Shown here piece by piece: positions 1 to 6,605 of a stretch of DNA of 46,283 nucleotides; position 1 is the stretch's first letter, and the number at the start of each line of letters is the position of its first letter. The notes beneath the pieces were generated by a model that was given only the letters and a program-made list of their open reading frames with translations, was not told the origin of the DNA and did no database searches. A program made the translations under genes and the position numbers. Where the stretch lies: positions 1 to 46,283 of the forward strand of contig JAUJPF010000030.1 in the NCBI GenBank assembly GCA_030447275.1, given 5' to 3'. The DNA is from Solirubrobacteraceae bacterium (GTDB lineage: Bacteria > Actinomycetota > Thermoleophilia > Solirubrobacterales > Solirubrobacteraceae).

Positions 1-1
1 G

Positions 2-376
2 CTCGCGTGGGCCCACGCGCGGTCGATCGAGGACCTCCTGGCGTCGGGCGCCGAGCCGGCGTACGCGATCGTCGACCAGTTCGCCGACGCGCGCGTGATC
101 GAGCGCCGCCTGCTCGCCGGCACGCGCGAGCGGGCGCTGCGCGTCGTCCAGTTCCCGCGCGCGGAGGCCGACGTGGCCGTCGCGGCGGCGTCGATCCTCG
201 CGCGCGACGAGTTCCTGCGGCGCCTCGGCGGGCTGCCGAAGGGCGGCGGCTCGCCCCAGGTCCTCGCGACGGGGCGCGAGCTGGTCGCGCGCGGGGGAGA
301 GGAGGCCCTGCGCGAAGTGGCCAAGCTCCACTTCGCGACGACGGGGAGGGTGGTGGGCGGCGCGCGGAGCGGGTAG
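2..376 (+). CDS. rnhC: Ribonuclease HIII, C-terminal part (5' end outside window)
   Basis: The open frame enters from the left edge and ends with TAG at 374-376, giving about 124 residues. The conserved RNase HII/HIII core is visible: DQFAD, then VAAASILARDEFLRRL followed by LPKGGG. This class removes RNA from RNA/DNA hybrids. The spacing between DQF and the AAASILAR helix, and the LPKG segment, fit HIII better than HII. The catalytic acidic residues of the N-terminal half and the TBP-like domain lie outside the window. The TAG stop begins a TAGGGC hexamer 6 nt before the next start codon. Confidence 0.8.
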   Translation, partial: LAWAHARSIEDLLASGAEPAYAIVDQFADARVIERRLLAGTRERALRVVQFPRAEADVAVAAASILARDEFLRRLGGLPKGGGSPQVLATGRELVARGGEEALREVAKLHFATTGRVVGGARSG

Positions 377-385
377 GGCCGTGGC

Positions 386-742
386 ATGGCCCGAAACCCG
401 GATCCGATCACGCTCTCCGAGCTCGTCCGCCGCGCGGTCGAGGCCGTGGACCCCGACAACGACGACCCCGCCGTCGCCGAGTTCGAACTGCGCTTCGAGG
501 ACGCCGACGAGCCGGTGACCGGCTTCGAGAACCTCGAGGAGCGCGTCGGCTTCGGCGGCGACGACGAGCCCGCGGTCACCATGGCCCAGGCGATCGTCCT
601 CTACCTCGCCCACCGCCACGACATGGTCGACGACGACCGCGCCGACGAGGCGCTACTCAGCCTGGCGGCGAAGGCCGAGTTCGCGGGCGACCCGCCGCAG
701 CCGATCACCGACTGGCTGAACGACCGCGGCGTGCGGGTCTAG
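386..742 (+). CDS. Small acidic hypothetical protein
   Basis: A 118-residue strongly acidic protein starting MARNPDPITLSELV. Runs of Asp and Glu alternate with predicted helices (VDPDNDDPAVAEFELRFEDA, then MAQAIVLYLAHRHDMVDDD). There is no signal peptide, membrane segment or cysteine, so it should be cytosolic. I do not recognise the family. Start choice: ATG at 386 sits 6 nt after TAGGGC (374-379), a weak -10-like hexamer overlapping the rnhC stop, with no Shine-Dalgarno. The stop TAG (740-742) overlaps the minus-strand neighbour's stop in the palindrome CTAG. Confidence 0.65.
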   Translation: MARNPDPITLSELVRRAVEAVDPDNDDPAVAEFELRFEDADEPVTGFENLEERVGFGGDDEPAVTMAQAIVLYLAHRHDMVDDDRADEALLSLAAKAEFAGDPPQPITDWLNDRGVRV

Positions 743-1333
743 AGCCCGGCGCGCTTGGCGCAGCGCTCCGTGAGGCGCTCGAGCCGCCGCGGAGGGTTCG
801 CGCTCTGGAGCGCGGCCGTGGCGGCCCGTAGCTGCTCGAGGTCGTCGCCCGGCGCCGCGGTGATCGCGTCGATGAAGCACGCGCAGTAGGCCTCGGCGTC
901 GAGGGACGCCCGCCTCCTCGACCTGCCGCTGAGCGCCCTCGACGCAGCCGTCGATGGCGCCCGCGCGGGCCTCGGCCTTCGCTCGCTGCTCCGGGTCGCC
1001 GATCTCGACGGCGGCGGCGCGGCGCTTCTCGGACGCGCTCTCCGTGTCGAGCGCCGGCGGGACGATCGCGAGGGCGAGGACGATCGCCAGCGCGGCTCCC
1101 GCGAGCACGCGCCCGCGGCTGCCGGCGCGGCGAAGCGCGCGCACCAAGAGCGCCGCCACGAGCCCGAGCGTCACGTAGCGCAGCACGAACCCGAAGCTCG
1201 CGCCCTGGCGGTAGGCGTCGTTGAGGTACGCCGACGTCGGGTGCGTCGTGACCAGCAGGACCACGCCGACCGCCGCGCCGGCGAGGGCTCCGATGAGCGC
1301 TGTCGCTGCCCGTCCCATCACGAGCGGCAGCAT
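739..1333 (-). CDS. Membrane protein, unknown function, split by one frameshift
   Basis: From ATG at 1333 (GAGGA about 7 nt upstream) the protein opens with two or three hydrophobic segments: TALIGALAGAAVGVVLLVTT, then FGFVLRYVTLGLVAALLV, then an Ala/Val/Leu stretch around AIVLALAIVPPAL. A soluble tail contains a likely Cys pair region. Reading in this frame turns to Arg-rich nonsense after VEEAG near 915. One base added in the G run restores SLDAEAYCACFIDAI and runs to TAG at 739-741. The residue pattern YCACF...LERLTERCAK in the restored tail looks like genuine coding sequence. Function unknown. The frameshift is probably a sequencing deletion. Confidence 0.6.
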
Positions 1334-1527
1334 GCCCGTTCCTCGCCGCGCAACGCGGCGATGAGTCCGCGGCGCGCGGGGGGTCTACACCGTCATGACG
1401 ACGACCCACGGCGGCGAGCTCGGCTACGCGAGCTAATCGAGTGGCCCGATTGGTACAGGGGTCACACGTCGAAGTGAATCGCTGCTACACGGTGGCGGGT
1501 TCGCTTCACCTAGCCACCCTCCTGTCT

Positions 1528-1581
1528 CTGAAGGTCCCTCTTCGTCGCATTGCCCCTTCGGGGGCCGGGAGGGGCCTTCAG
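1528..1581 (-). terminator. Nested hairpin with UUCG tetraloop after the RHH gene
   Basis: Outer arms CTGAAGGTCCCTC (1528-1540) and GAGGGGCCTTCAG (1569-1581) pair over 13 positions with one G-T-type mismatch. Inside is GCCCC-TTCG-GGGGC (1552-1565), a perfect 5-bp stem closed by the very stable UUCG loop. It lies 18 nt past the stop of the minus-strand ribbon-helix-helix gene, so a terminator or transcript-stabilising structure is likely. There is no clear U tract. It could instead be a regulatory RNA element. Confidence 0.5.
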
Positions 1582-1598
1582 TGCGTCTAGGGGGCGGC

Positions 1599-1748
1599 TT
1601 AAACCGGCTCATGCAGGCCAAGGGCCTGCCGCACTAGCGTGGAGAGGGTGATGCCCCGGCGCTCGGCCTCGGCCTTCAGCTCGCGCTTCTCCTTCGGGCG
1701 CAGCTTGACTGTCATGTGAGCCGTGTGTTCGGCGAGATAGGTCTTCAT
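1599..1748 (-). CDS. Ribbon-helix-helix (CopG/Arc-like) DNA-binding protein
   Basis: A 49-residue protein. After a short N-terminus it shows a beta strand (AHMTVKLRPKEK), helix 1 (KRELKAEAERRG) and the turn plus helix 2 (ITLSTLVRQALGL). This is the ribbon-helix-helix order used by CopG/MetJ/Arc repressors and many type II antitoxins, which dimerise and read DNA with the strand. ATG at 1748 follows TACGCT by 9 nt. No toxin-sized partner gene is adjacent, so it may be an orphan regulator of the restriction island. It is followed by the nested hairpin at 1528-1581. Fold assignment is fairly sure; target unknown. Confidence 0.7.
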   Translation of the reverse strand: MKTYLAEHTAHMTVKLRPKEKRELKAEAERRGITLSTLVRQALGLHEPV

Positions 1749-1757
1749 GGTCAGACA

Positions 1758-1777
1758 AGCGTAGTTGCCGGTACAAC
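1758..1777 (-). promoter_or_regulatory. -10 element with adjacent GTTG...CAAC repeat before the RHH gene
   Basis: On the minus strand TACGCT (1763-1758) lies 9 nt upstream of the RHH start, as in a near-leaderless actinobacterial promoter. Directly upstream, GTTG and CAAC arms flank CCGGTA at 1764-1777. This imperfect inverted repeat is placed where an autorepressor could bind. Inference from position only. Confidence 0.3.
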
Positions 1778-1942
1778 GATTAGCCGGAAAGCCAGTGAGC
1801 GCGCGGCTACATCAGGAGCGGGTTCTAGTAGCGATCGGAGTTCTACCGCTCGGAAGCGCTGTGGGTCGCCGTCTGGGCGTCTACAGGGCTGCGCGAGAGA
1901 CGGCATTCCTTGCTTTGATTCAGCTTGGTCCTAGCCTCAGTC

Positions 1943-2258
1943 TCAGCTTTGGTAACGACCCAGCTCCCCATCTTCCTCATCGTGCAGCGTCCCGCCCGGC
2001 ATGAGGTCCCTTGCCGCAGGTGGGCTACAACGTCGCGCAGCGCCACGTCGAAGCCCTCTAGCCACTCGGCAGAGTGGTGATGCATCATCGGTCGATCTTC
2101 GGCCATGCGTTCGCGCCAACCGTCGATCACCGGGCCGCTACGAGCTGCGCGCGGTACACGTCGCGCGAGTCGGACGCGAGCGTCTGCCGCGCCTCCTTGC
2201 CGCTGAAGTCGGCAAGCCGCGTAGGGTCGAAGTCGAGCAGTTCGTCATCAGTGAGCAT
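1943..2258 (-). CDS. Small hypothetical protein, paralog of its upstream neighbour, two frameshifts
   Basis: ATG at 2258 starts MLTDDELLDFDP, nearly identical to the start of the gene at 2248-2547. The frame then breaks near 2131-2134 (a TGA after VAAR) and again near 2003-2006. Restoring one G at each point yields a continuous protein of about 104 residues ending at TGA 1943-1945. It includes YRAQLVAAR, IDGWRERMAE, HLRQGDLMPGG and LHDEED, each matching the paralog in order. So this is a tandem duplicate, either genuinely decaying or carrying sequencing deletions. The start overlaps the upstream gene's end by 11 nt, so the two are likely translated together. Function unknown. Confidence 0.55.
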
Positions 2259-2547
2259 TCTCGCTGTCCTCCTGGTCGTGAAGAGCGCCGCCGGGGATCA
2301 GGTCGCCTTGGCGCATGTAGGCGGCGATGTTGGCCAGCGCGTCCGAGAACGCCGTCTCCGCTTCCTCGCTGCTGAAGGACGACGGCCTCTCAGCAAGCCG
2401 CTCGCGCCAGCCGTCAAGCCAGCGCGCGGCGACGAGCTGGGCGCGGTAGGCATCGCGGTGCTCGGCTAGGGCCTTGCGTGCCCGGCTCTCGTCGTAGTCG
2501 GCGTAGTCGCTCGCGTCGAAGTCGAGCAGTTCGTCATCAGTGAGCAT
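2248..2547 (-). CDS. Small acidic hypothetical protein of the restriction island
   Basis: A 99-residue protein beginning MLTDDELLDFDASDYADYDE, then helical YRAQLVAARWLDGWRERLAE, and AAYMRQGDLIPGGALHDQED near the C-terminus. It is acidic at both ends, has no membrane segment, and its family is not recognised. It is the intact member of a tandem pair with 1943-2258 and lies 94 nt downstream of the endonuclease gene on the same strand, so it probably travels with that module. It might act as a controller or accessory protein, but nothing in the sequence proves this. Confidence 0.6.
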   Translation of the reverse strand: MLTDDELLDFDASDYADYDESRARKALAEHRDAYRAQLVAARWLDGWRERLAERPSSFSSEEAETAFSDALANIAAYMRQGDLIPGGALHDQEDSENAH

Positions 2548-2641
2548 CGATCAATGGTCGAGTCTCTGCCGGACGACTCAGCGTGTTCGGTGCTGGGCCG
2601 TCTGTAGGCCGGCTGTAGCTACGCCCTCGCCCCGAGCGCGG

Positions 2642-3478
2642 CTACGGGATCAAATCGACACGGCGTGCGGCCTGCTTCAGCGCCTTGCCGAAGTCGTCGA
2701 GCTGACTGCGTGTGAAGAGCCCGTCGATGAGCTGCTTCTCCCACAGCTCATGGATGCGCCGCAGGTCGCCCTTCCTTCGAACCCATCCCATGCCGTCGAC
2801 CACGGCGAAGATGAACTGCCGCGACGTCTTGACCTCGACCATGCGTTGAATCTCGTGTGTGGCGTCCGTCAACTTGCTGCCGGTTGAATCGAAGCCCTTT
2901 ACGGCCACGGCGATCAGCGCGTCGTCGCCGTTTGGGATGGCGAAGTCCGCCGGGGCCGTCTCGCCCGCTTTGCCCGTGAATCGGGTGCGCGTCTTGAAGC
3001 TGACGCCGAGCGCAGCCACCTTCGCTTCGACGGCGTCTTCAAGCGCACGGCCCTGCTGCACGGACACTCCTGCGTGCTGACGCGGGGACATCACGCGGGC
3101 GAGCACATCGGCCCACGTCCATTGCGTCTGAGCCTGCTCTTCGAGCTTGGCGATGAGGTCCAGCTCGTCGTCCAGCTCGTCGACCAGATCGACCGACCTC
3201 GCCTTGCCCAGCTTCATCCACCCCGCCGTGTCGAAGTGGCTCGTCAGCCATGTTCTGAAGCGCTCTTGACCTATCCCGGCGACTGCCGCGAGTACGGGAA
3301 CGATGGCGGGGTCCGCCTTCACGATCGCCGCGAGCTTCGCCCTGTCGAGCGGACGAGCGGCCTCGATCGCAGCGGTCGCCTTCGCGCACAGTGCGAGGGC
3401 CTGGGGATCGGCTGCGACTCGTTGGGGTGCGACAGGCCCCAGTGACTTGAGGTAGTCGTCGAACGTGGGGCCGGTCAC
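2642..3478 (-). CDS. Type II restriction endonuclease, DpnII/MboI-like
   Basis: A 278-residue protein. GTG at 3478 forms a 4-nt GTGA overlap with the methyltransferase stop, which fixes the start; the open frame continues upstream only as antisense-type sequence. The N-terminal half is helical (ALALCAKATAAIEAARPLDR). The C-terminal half holds the likely nuclease core: ADFAIPNGDDALIAVAVKGF near residues 174-192, then DSTGSKLTDA, IFAVVDGMGWVRRKGDLRRI and LIDGLFTRSQLDDF. The last segments resemble the DpnII family, which cuts GATC. The usual PD-(D/E)xK glutamate position reads Ala/Val before the Lys (AVAVK), so catalysis may rely on a variant residue. Specificity is inferred, not shown. Confidence 0.65.
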   Translation of the reverse strand: MTGPTFDDYLKSLGPVAPQRVAADPQALALCAKATAAIEAARPLDRAKLAAIVKADPAIVPVLAAVAGIGQERFRTWLTSHFDTAGWMKLGKARSVDLVDELDDELDLIAKLEEQAQTQWTWADVLARVMSPRQHAGVSVQQGRALEDAVEAKVAALGVSFKTRTRFTGKAGETAPADFAIPNGDDALIAVAVKGFDSTGSKLTDATHEIQRMVEVKTSRQFIFAVVDGMGWVRRKGDLRRIHELWEKQLIDGLFTRSQLDDFGKALKQAARRVDLIP

Positions 3479-4545
3479 GTCGCTACGAGTACGTATTCGG
3501 TGGCTACGCGGCGGCTTGCTGCGTCGTGCGTTCCGAAGGCGTAGCGGTGCTCGATCTCCTCGCGGCGCACGAAGCGCTTGTGTCGTCGCAGGAGGGCTTC
3601 CAGCTCCTCGATGGGGAGGGCCGCGTTTGAGCCGTAGGAGACGACGAGGGCCGACGCGCTGAAGTGATCGAAGAGCCGATCGAAGGCGTCTCGTACGGTG
3701 TGCTTGTACGCGAATGGCGTGTAGCGCTTCTTGATCTTGCGGGTCTTCGTTTCCCACATGATCTCCTGGCCGCGCCAGTACGTCGCCAGCCCCTCAAGGA
3801 AGTGATAGCGCTTGATGTAGCAAGTGTCGTCGCGCGGCGGGGCGTAGGGGGGATCGAGGTAGGCCAGCGCGAACCCCTCGGGGTCGATGTCGAAGACCTC
3901 TCCGCATGTGCTCGTCGCGCGCGCGTGGGGGTGCTCGAACACCGCGGCGTTGTAGGTCTCCACGGCCTCGCGGAACAGGTCTTCCAGCGACATACGCATC
4001 TGTCGCCTGCCGTCGTCGTAGCGGGGCGTCGTGATCGTGAAGACCCCACGCGGTTGCTTCCACGCTGCGGCGAGACATAGAGAGGCCAGTGCGATGGCCT
4101 GTCGCGCGCCGTCAAGTCGGTCGATGTGCGACCAAGCGGCGTCGAGAAACCGCATGTCCTCGGCGGGGAAATAGAGGCCGTCGAAGGTCGTTGCGATGAA
4201 GTCCCGGCCATCGGCGTTGCCTGAGCAGATCTCCTCCACATCGTCGGGCGTCAGATGCTCGGCGTCGTTCTCGACGACCGCTCGGGTGATGGTCGATGCG
4301 AAGACCAGGTGGTCGTTGGCGACGACGATGCGTCCGGCGGCCTTCAGCGTGTAGGAGACGATGCCGCTTCCCGAGAACGCGTCCACCGCGGGACCGGGAG
4401 GCAGGGAGTCGAAGACCTCTGCGAGTTTCGGAGCCAGCTTGTACTTGGACCCCATGAAGCGCAGACGTGGGTAGAGCGAGAGTCGGTCTGCCAGAGGCAG
4501 CGTCGGCGCCGCGGACGGGACCGGCTCGGGGAGGACAAACGCCAT
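3475..4545 (-). CDS. DNA adenine-N6 methyltransferase, D12 class
   Basis: A 356-residue protein with D12-type motif order: RFMGSKYKLAPKL (motif X, near residue 30), DAFSGSG (SAM-binding motif I, near 55) and LAYLDPPY (catalytic DPPY, near 230). It methylates adenine in DNA and would protect host sites from the endonuclease encoded directly downstream, whose GTG overlaps this TGA. Start: ATG at 4545 lies 8 nt after TAGCGT on the minus strand, so the transcript may be nearly leaderless. The frame extends further upstream without conserved features. Together with 2642-3478 it forms a complete restriction-modification pair. Confidence 0.85.
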   Translation of the reverse strand: MAFVLPEPVPSAAPTLPLADRLSLYPRLRFMGSKYKLAPKLAEVFDSLPPGPAVDAFSGSGIVSYTLKAAGRIVVANDHLVFASTITRAVVENDAEHLTPDDVEEICSGNADGRDFIATTFDGLYFPAEDMRFLDAAWSHIDRLDGARQAIALASLCLAAAWKQPRGVFTITTPRYDDGRRQMRMSLEDLFREAVETYNAAVFEHPHARATSTCGEVFDIDPEGFALAYLDPPYAPPRDDTCYIKRYHFLEGLATYWRGQEIMWETKTRKIKKRYTPFAYKHTVRDAFDRLFDHFSASALVVSYGSNAALPIEELEALLRRHKRFVRREEIEHRYAFGTHDAASRRVATEYVLVAT

Positions 4546-4658
4546 CTGGCCGGACGCTATCTGTCGCGTCGGCTGGCTCGGGATGCGCCTTCCACGATGA
4601 CTGGCCATCCACACATGAGGGCAGCGACCGGGGGCCTCGCCCCACGGTAGTTGTGTCG

Positions 4659-4961
4659 CTACGCGAGCCTGAGCGCCCTGCGCTTGGCCGACTCTGCGGC
4701 GCTCGCCGAGTTCTTGATCTGGCCCAGCATCGTGCGGACGCTTCCGCAATCCGCGACCTCTCCGCCGGGCAGCGCGCAGAGGTTGTCGTCGGTCGGCTGC
4801 AAGAGGTCGGCCACCTGCACGTAGCGATCGTCGGGCATCTGCTCGCGGGCCTCTTCGACGATCAGGTTGTACGTCCGCCCGATCGGCCACGGGAAGAAGT
4901 CGGCGGGGTCGTAATGCTCCAGCTCCGTCTGGACGCTGTGCGCGCGCATGATGAGATTCAT
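4659..4961 (-). CDS. Hypothetical protein at the head of the restriction island
   Basis: A 100-residue protein starting MNLIMRAHSVQTELEHYDPA, with YNLIVEEAREQMPDDRYVQV and a C-terminal Lys/Arg/Ala helix (SAAESAKRRALRLA). There is no signal peptide or membrane segment, and I do not recognise the family. It reads toward the methyltransferase with a 113-nt gap and could share its regulation. Codon choice is less GC-extreme than in core genes, as elsewhere in the island. Confidence 0.5.
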   Translation of the reverse strand: MNLIMRAHSVQTELEHYDPADFFPWPIGRTYNLIVEEAREQMPDDRYVQVADLLQPTDDNLCALPGGEVADCGSVRTMLGQIKNSASAAESAKRRALRLA

Positions 4962-5126
4962 GGCGCCGATTGTCTCGCCCGGCGCAGACAGGTCTGTAGT
5001 CAGTACGTAGCTACGCAGGAGTCCTTTGCACTGTGAGCGGGTCTACACCACCCCAGATGAAGCCCGACGAGGGGCCGAAGAGGAAAACCCAGGGGGGCGG
5101 GTTTGGTGACCTGAAGAGCGCCTTTT

Positions 5127-5149
5127 GGTACCCGCGAGCGGTACCCGCT
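5127..5149. repeat. GGTACCCGC direct repeat with AGCGG-TAC-CCGCT palindrome
   Basis: The gene-free stretch 4962-5185 contains GGTACCCGC twice (5127-5135 and 5140-5148). The second copy is embedded in a perfect inverted repeat, AGCGG-TAC-CCGCT (5137-5149). It sits just outside the tRNA-Gly terminator at the island boundary. Apart from this I see nothing in the stretch: no gene, and no copy of the tRNA end. Confidence 0.45.
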
Positions 5150-5185
5150 ACTGAGACTCAGGCGAATCGGCGGCGCCCTGAACCA

Positions 5186-5214
5186 CGAAAGCCCCGCTCG
5201 TTGCGGGGCTTTCG
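5186..5214 (-). terminator. Intrinsic-type terminator of tRNA-Gly
   Basis: Perfect 12-bp arms CGAAAGCCCCGC (5186-5197) and GCGGGGCTTTCG (5203-5214) enclose a 5-nt loop. They begin 2 nt past the tRNA 3' end on the minus strand. The T-rich part (CTTTCG) is within the stem. Confidence 0.75.
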
Positions 5215-5216
5215 GA

Positions 5217-5290
5217 AGCGGCTGATGGGATTCGAACCCACGACCTTCTGCATGGCAAGCAGACGCTCTAGCCAGCTGAGCTACAGCCGC
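5217..5290 (-). tRNA. tRNA-Gly(GCC)
   Basis: A 74-nt cloverleaf on the minus strand. The acceptor stem is GCGGCTG/CAGCCGC, the anticodon loop TTGCCAT (GCC) sits on a TCTGC/GCAGA stem, and the T loop is TTCGAAT. The discriminator base is T and CCA is not encoded. A terminator follows. The restriction island lies directly downstream of its 3' end, a common integration point, but no duplicated tRNA end was found. Confidence 0.97.
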
Positions 5291-5327
5291 GTATCGGGCG
5301 CGGAGTATAGCCGTCGGTCCGGGCGCC

Positions 5328-5798
5328 TCAGCGGCTGCCGGCCGGCGCCGTGCGCTTCAGCCTGAACACCATCTCGAGCTGCGTCCCGACGCCGTCGGGA
5401 CCCTCCTGGATCTCGAGCTTGTCGGACAGGTTCGCGATCAGCGGCAGCCCGAGGCCGAGGCCCGGGGAGTCCGGGCGCGGGGTCATCCCCTGACCCTGGT
5501 CGACGACGGTGACGACGATCTCGCGGCTCTCGATGACGGTCGCCTGCACGATCAGCGGCCCGACGTCGCCCGGGGGATAGGCGTGCACGACGACGTTCGC
5601 GCACGCCTCGCCGACGGCGAGCGCGAGATCGGTCCGTACGCCGTCGTCCGCGCCGGCGCCCGCGGCGAGGCCGACCACCGCGTGGCGCAGCGGGGCGACG
5701 TTCTCGGCGACCGCGGGAACCGTGCGACCGAAGGCGTCCTCGGTCCTGGCGTCCTCGAACCCCACAGGACCGATGTTCCACGACGGAGCGGTCGGCAA
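5328..5798 (-). CDS. RsbW-like anti-sigma/serine kinase ATPase
   Basis: About 156 residues with the GHKL ATPase motifs of RsbW/SpoIIAB-type regulators: N box EACANVVVHAY, G1 box DQGQGM and the lid motif GLGLGLPLI. Such proteins bind a sigma factor or phosphorylate an antagonist, usually partnered with STAS-domain proteins. No sigma or STAS gene is adjacent, so the target is unknown. The longest frame starts at TTG (5798); GTG at 5765 (MGFEDARTEDAF) is an alternative. It follows the DUF4230 gene by 7 nt on the same strand, suggesting co-transcription. Cytosolic. Confidence 0.85.
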   Translation of the reverse strand: MPTAPSWNIGPVGFEDARTEDAFGRTVPAVAENVAPLRHAVVGLAAGAGADDGVRTDLALAVGEACANVVVHAYPPGDVGPLIVQATVIESREIVVTVVDQGQGMTPRPDSPGLGLGLPLIANLSDKLEIQEGPDGVGTQLEMVFRLKRTAPAGSR

Positions 5799-5805
5799 AC
5801 GAGAA

Positions 5806-6452
5806 CTACGTGGGGGGCGGCGTGAAGCGGATCACGATCCGCTCGAAGCCGAGGCCGCCGAGCATCCCGGTGAGCATCGCACGCGTGTTGCGCTCGGCGA
5901 GGCGCAGCAGCTCGGGGTTGCGCCGCGCCGCCTCCTCGATCTTGCGCTTGGCGAGCACCAGCAGCTCGCGCTCCTCGTTCGTGTCGTCGCTGAACGCGTC
6001 GCCGACGCGGTTGGCGAGCCCGCGATCGGTGTCGACGACGCGCGAGCGCTCGAGGTCGACGCGCGCCTCGGAGAGCGTCGCCGGCGGGAGCACGATCTCG
6101 ACGCCGAGGCGGTCCTCGCTCACCTTCACCGAGCCGCGCTCGCGCAGCGCGCCGAAGTCGACGCCCCCGCCCCGACCGCGACGAGCAGCGCCTTCTCGCC
6201 GGCGATGAAGCTCGGCAGCAGCTTGACGTCGCTCTCGATGTCGACGATCTCCTGCATGTTCGCCGTGGCCGCCTGGTAGCTGCTCAGCGACTCCAGCGAC
6301 TTGACGAGGACGGGCTGCGAGCGGTCCTTCGTCTCGGTCGCGAACGGGTTCAGCGACCAGCCGGCGACGAGCGAAACCAGGAGCCACACGGCGACCGCGC
6401 CCGCGACGACGAGCAGGACGAGACGAGCGGTGCTGCGGCGCGCGGCGACCAT
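5806..6452 (-). CDS. DUF4230-type membrane-anchored protein, split by one frameshift
   Basis: ATG at 6452 (TACCCT 9 nt upstream) begins MVAARRSTARLVLLVVAGAV, a single N-terminal membrane anchor with a short basic cytoplasmic end. The exported part has VLVKSLESLSSYQAATANMQ, the hallmark start of DUF4230 proteins, then a beta-rich region (KVSEDRLGVEIVLPPATLSE) and C-terminal helices ending TRAMLTGMLGGLGFERIVI. The frame breaks in the C-rich run at 6162-6168: one restored G joins VAVGAG to VDFGALRERG. Family function is unknown. About 215 residues when restored, close to the family's usual size. Confidence 0.75.
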
Positions 6453-6503
6453 CGTCCTCGCAGGGTAGACGAGCGCATCGGGCGCGCCGACCGGGCGCTG
6501 CGG

Positions 6504-6509
6504 CACACT
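6504..6509 (+). promoter_or_regulatory. Candidate -10 of the amidoligase operon
   Basis: CACACT lies exactly 6 nt before GTG at 6516. The same spacing is seen for TAnnnT hexamers before several other genes here. No good -35 is evident. Confidence 0.3.
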
Positions 6510-6515
6510 GCGTGA

Positions 6516-6605
6516 GTGGACGTTCGCCTCCACCCGAGCGGTTCATTTCCTGGCGCCGAGGTGCCGATGGACGTGCTGATGCCCGGCGACGACGCGCTCC
6601 TGTGA
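6516..6605 (+). CDS. Possible 29-residue leader peptide ORF coupled to the GNAT gene
   Basis: GTG at 6516 opens a frame reading MDVRLHPSGSFPGAEV followed by PMDVLMPGDDALL, closed by TGA at 6603-6605. The stop forms a GTGA overlap with the GNAT start at 6602. The candidate -10 CACACT is 6 nt upstream, consistent with a leaderless message. It might only couple translation, or be a small substrate or regulatory peptide. It may also be fortuitous if the GNAT actually starts at GTG 6512, in another frame. Confidence 0.35.
   Translation: MDVRLHPSGSFPGAEVPMDVLMPGDDALL

Noticed and set aside
1394..1435. 13-residue ORF MTTTHGGELGYAS
   Set aside because: Too short, and the upstream TACACC is a poor -10; no support.
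2642..4545. GATC avoidance as evidence of GATC specificity
   Set aside because: GATC occurs freely in the window by eye, as expected in a methylated host, so it neither supports nor opposes the call.
1433..5290. Integrative element with att repeats at tRNA-Gly
   Set aside because: I compared the tRNA 3' segment (GGGTTCGAATCCC and the acceptor end) with 1380-1600 and found no copy, and no integrase gene is present.
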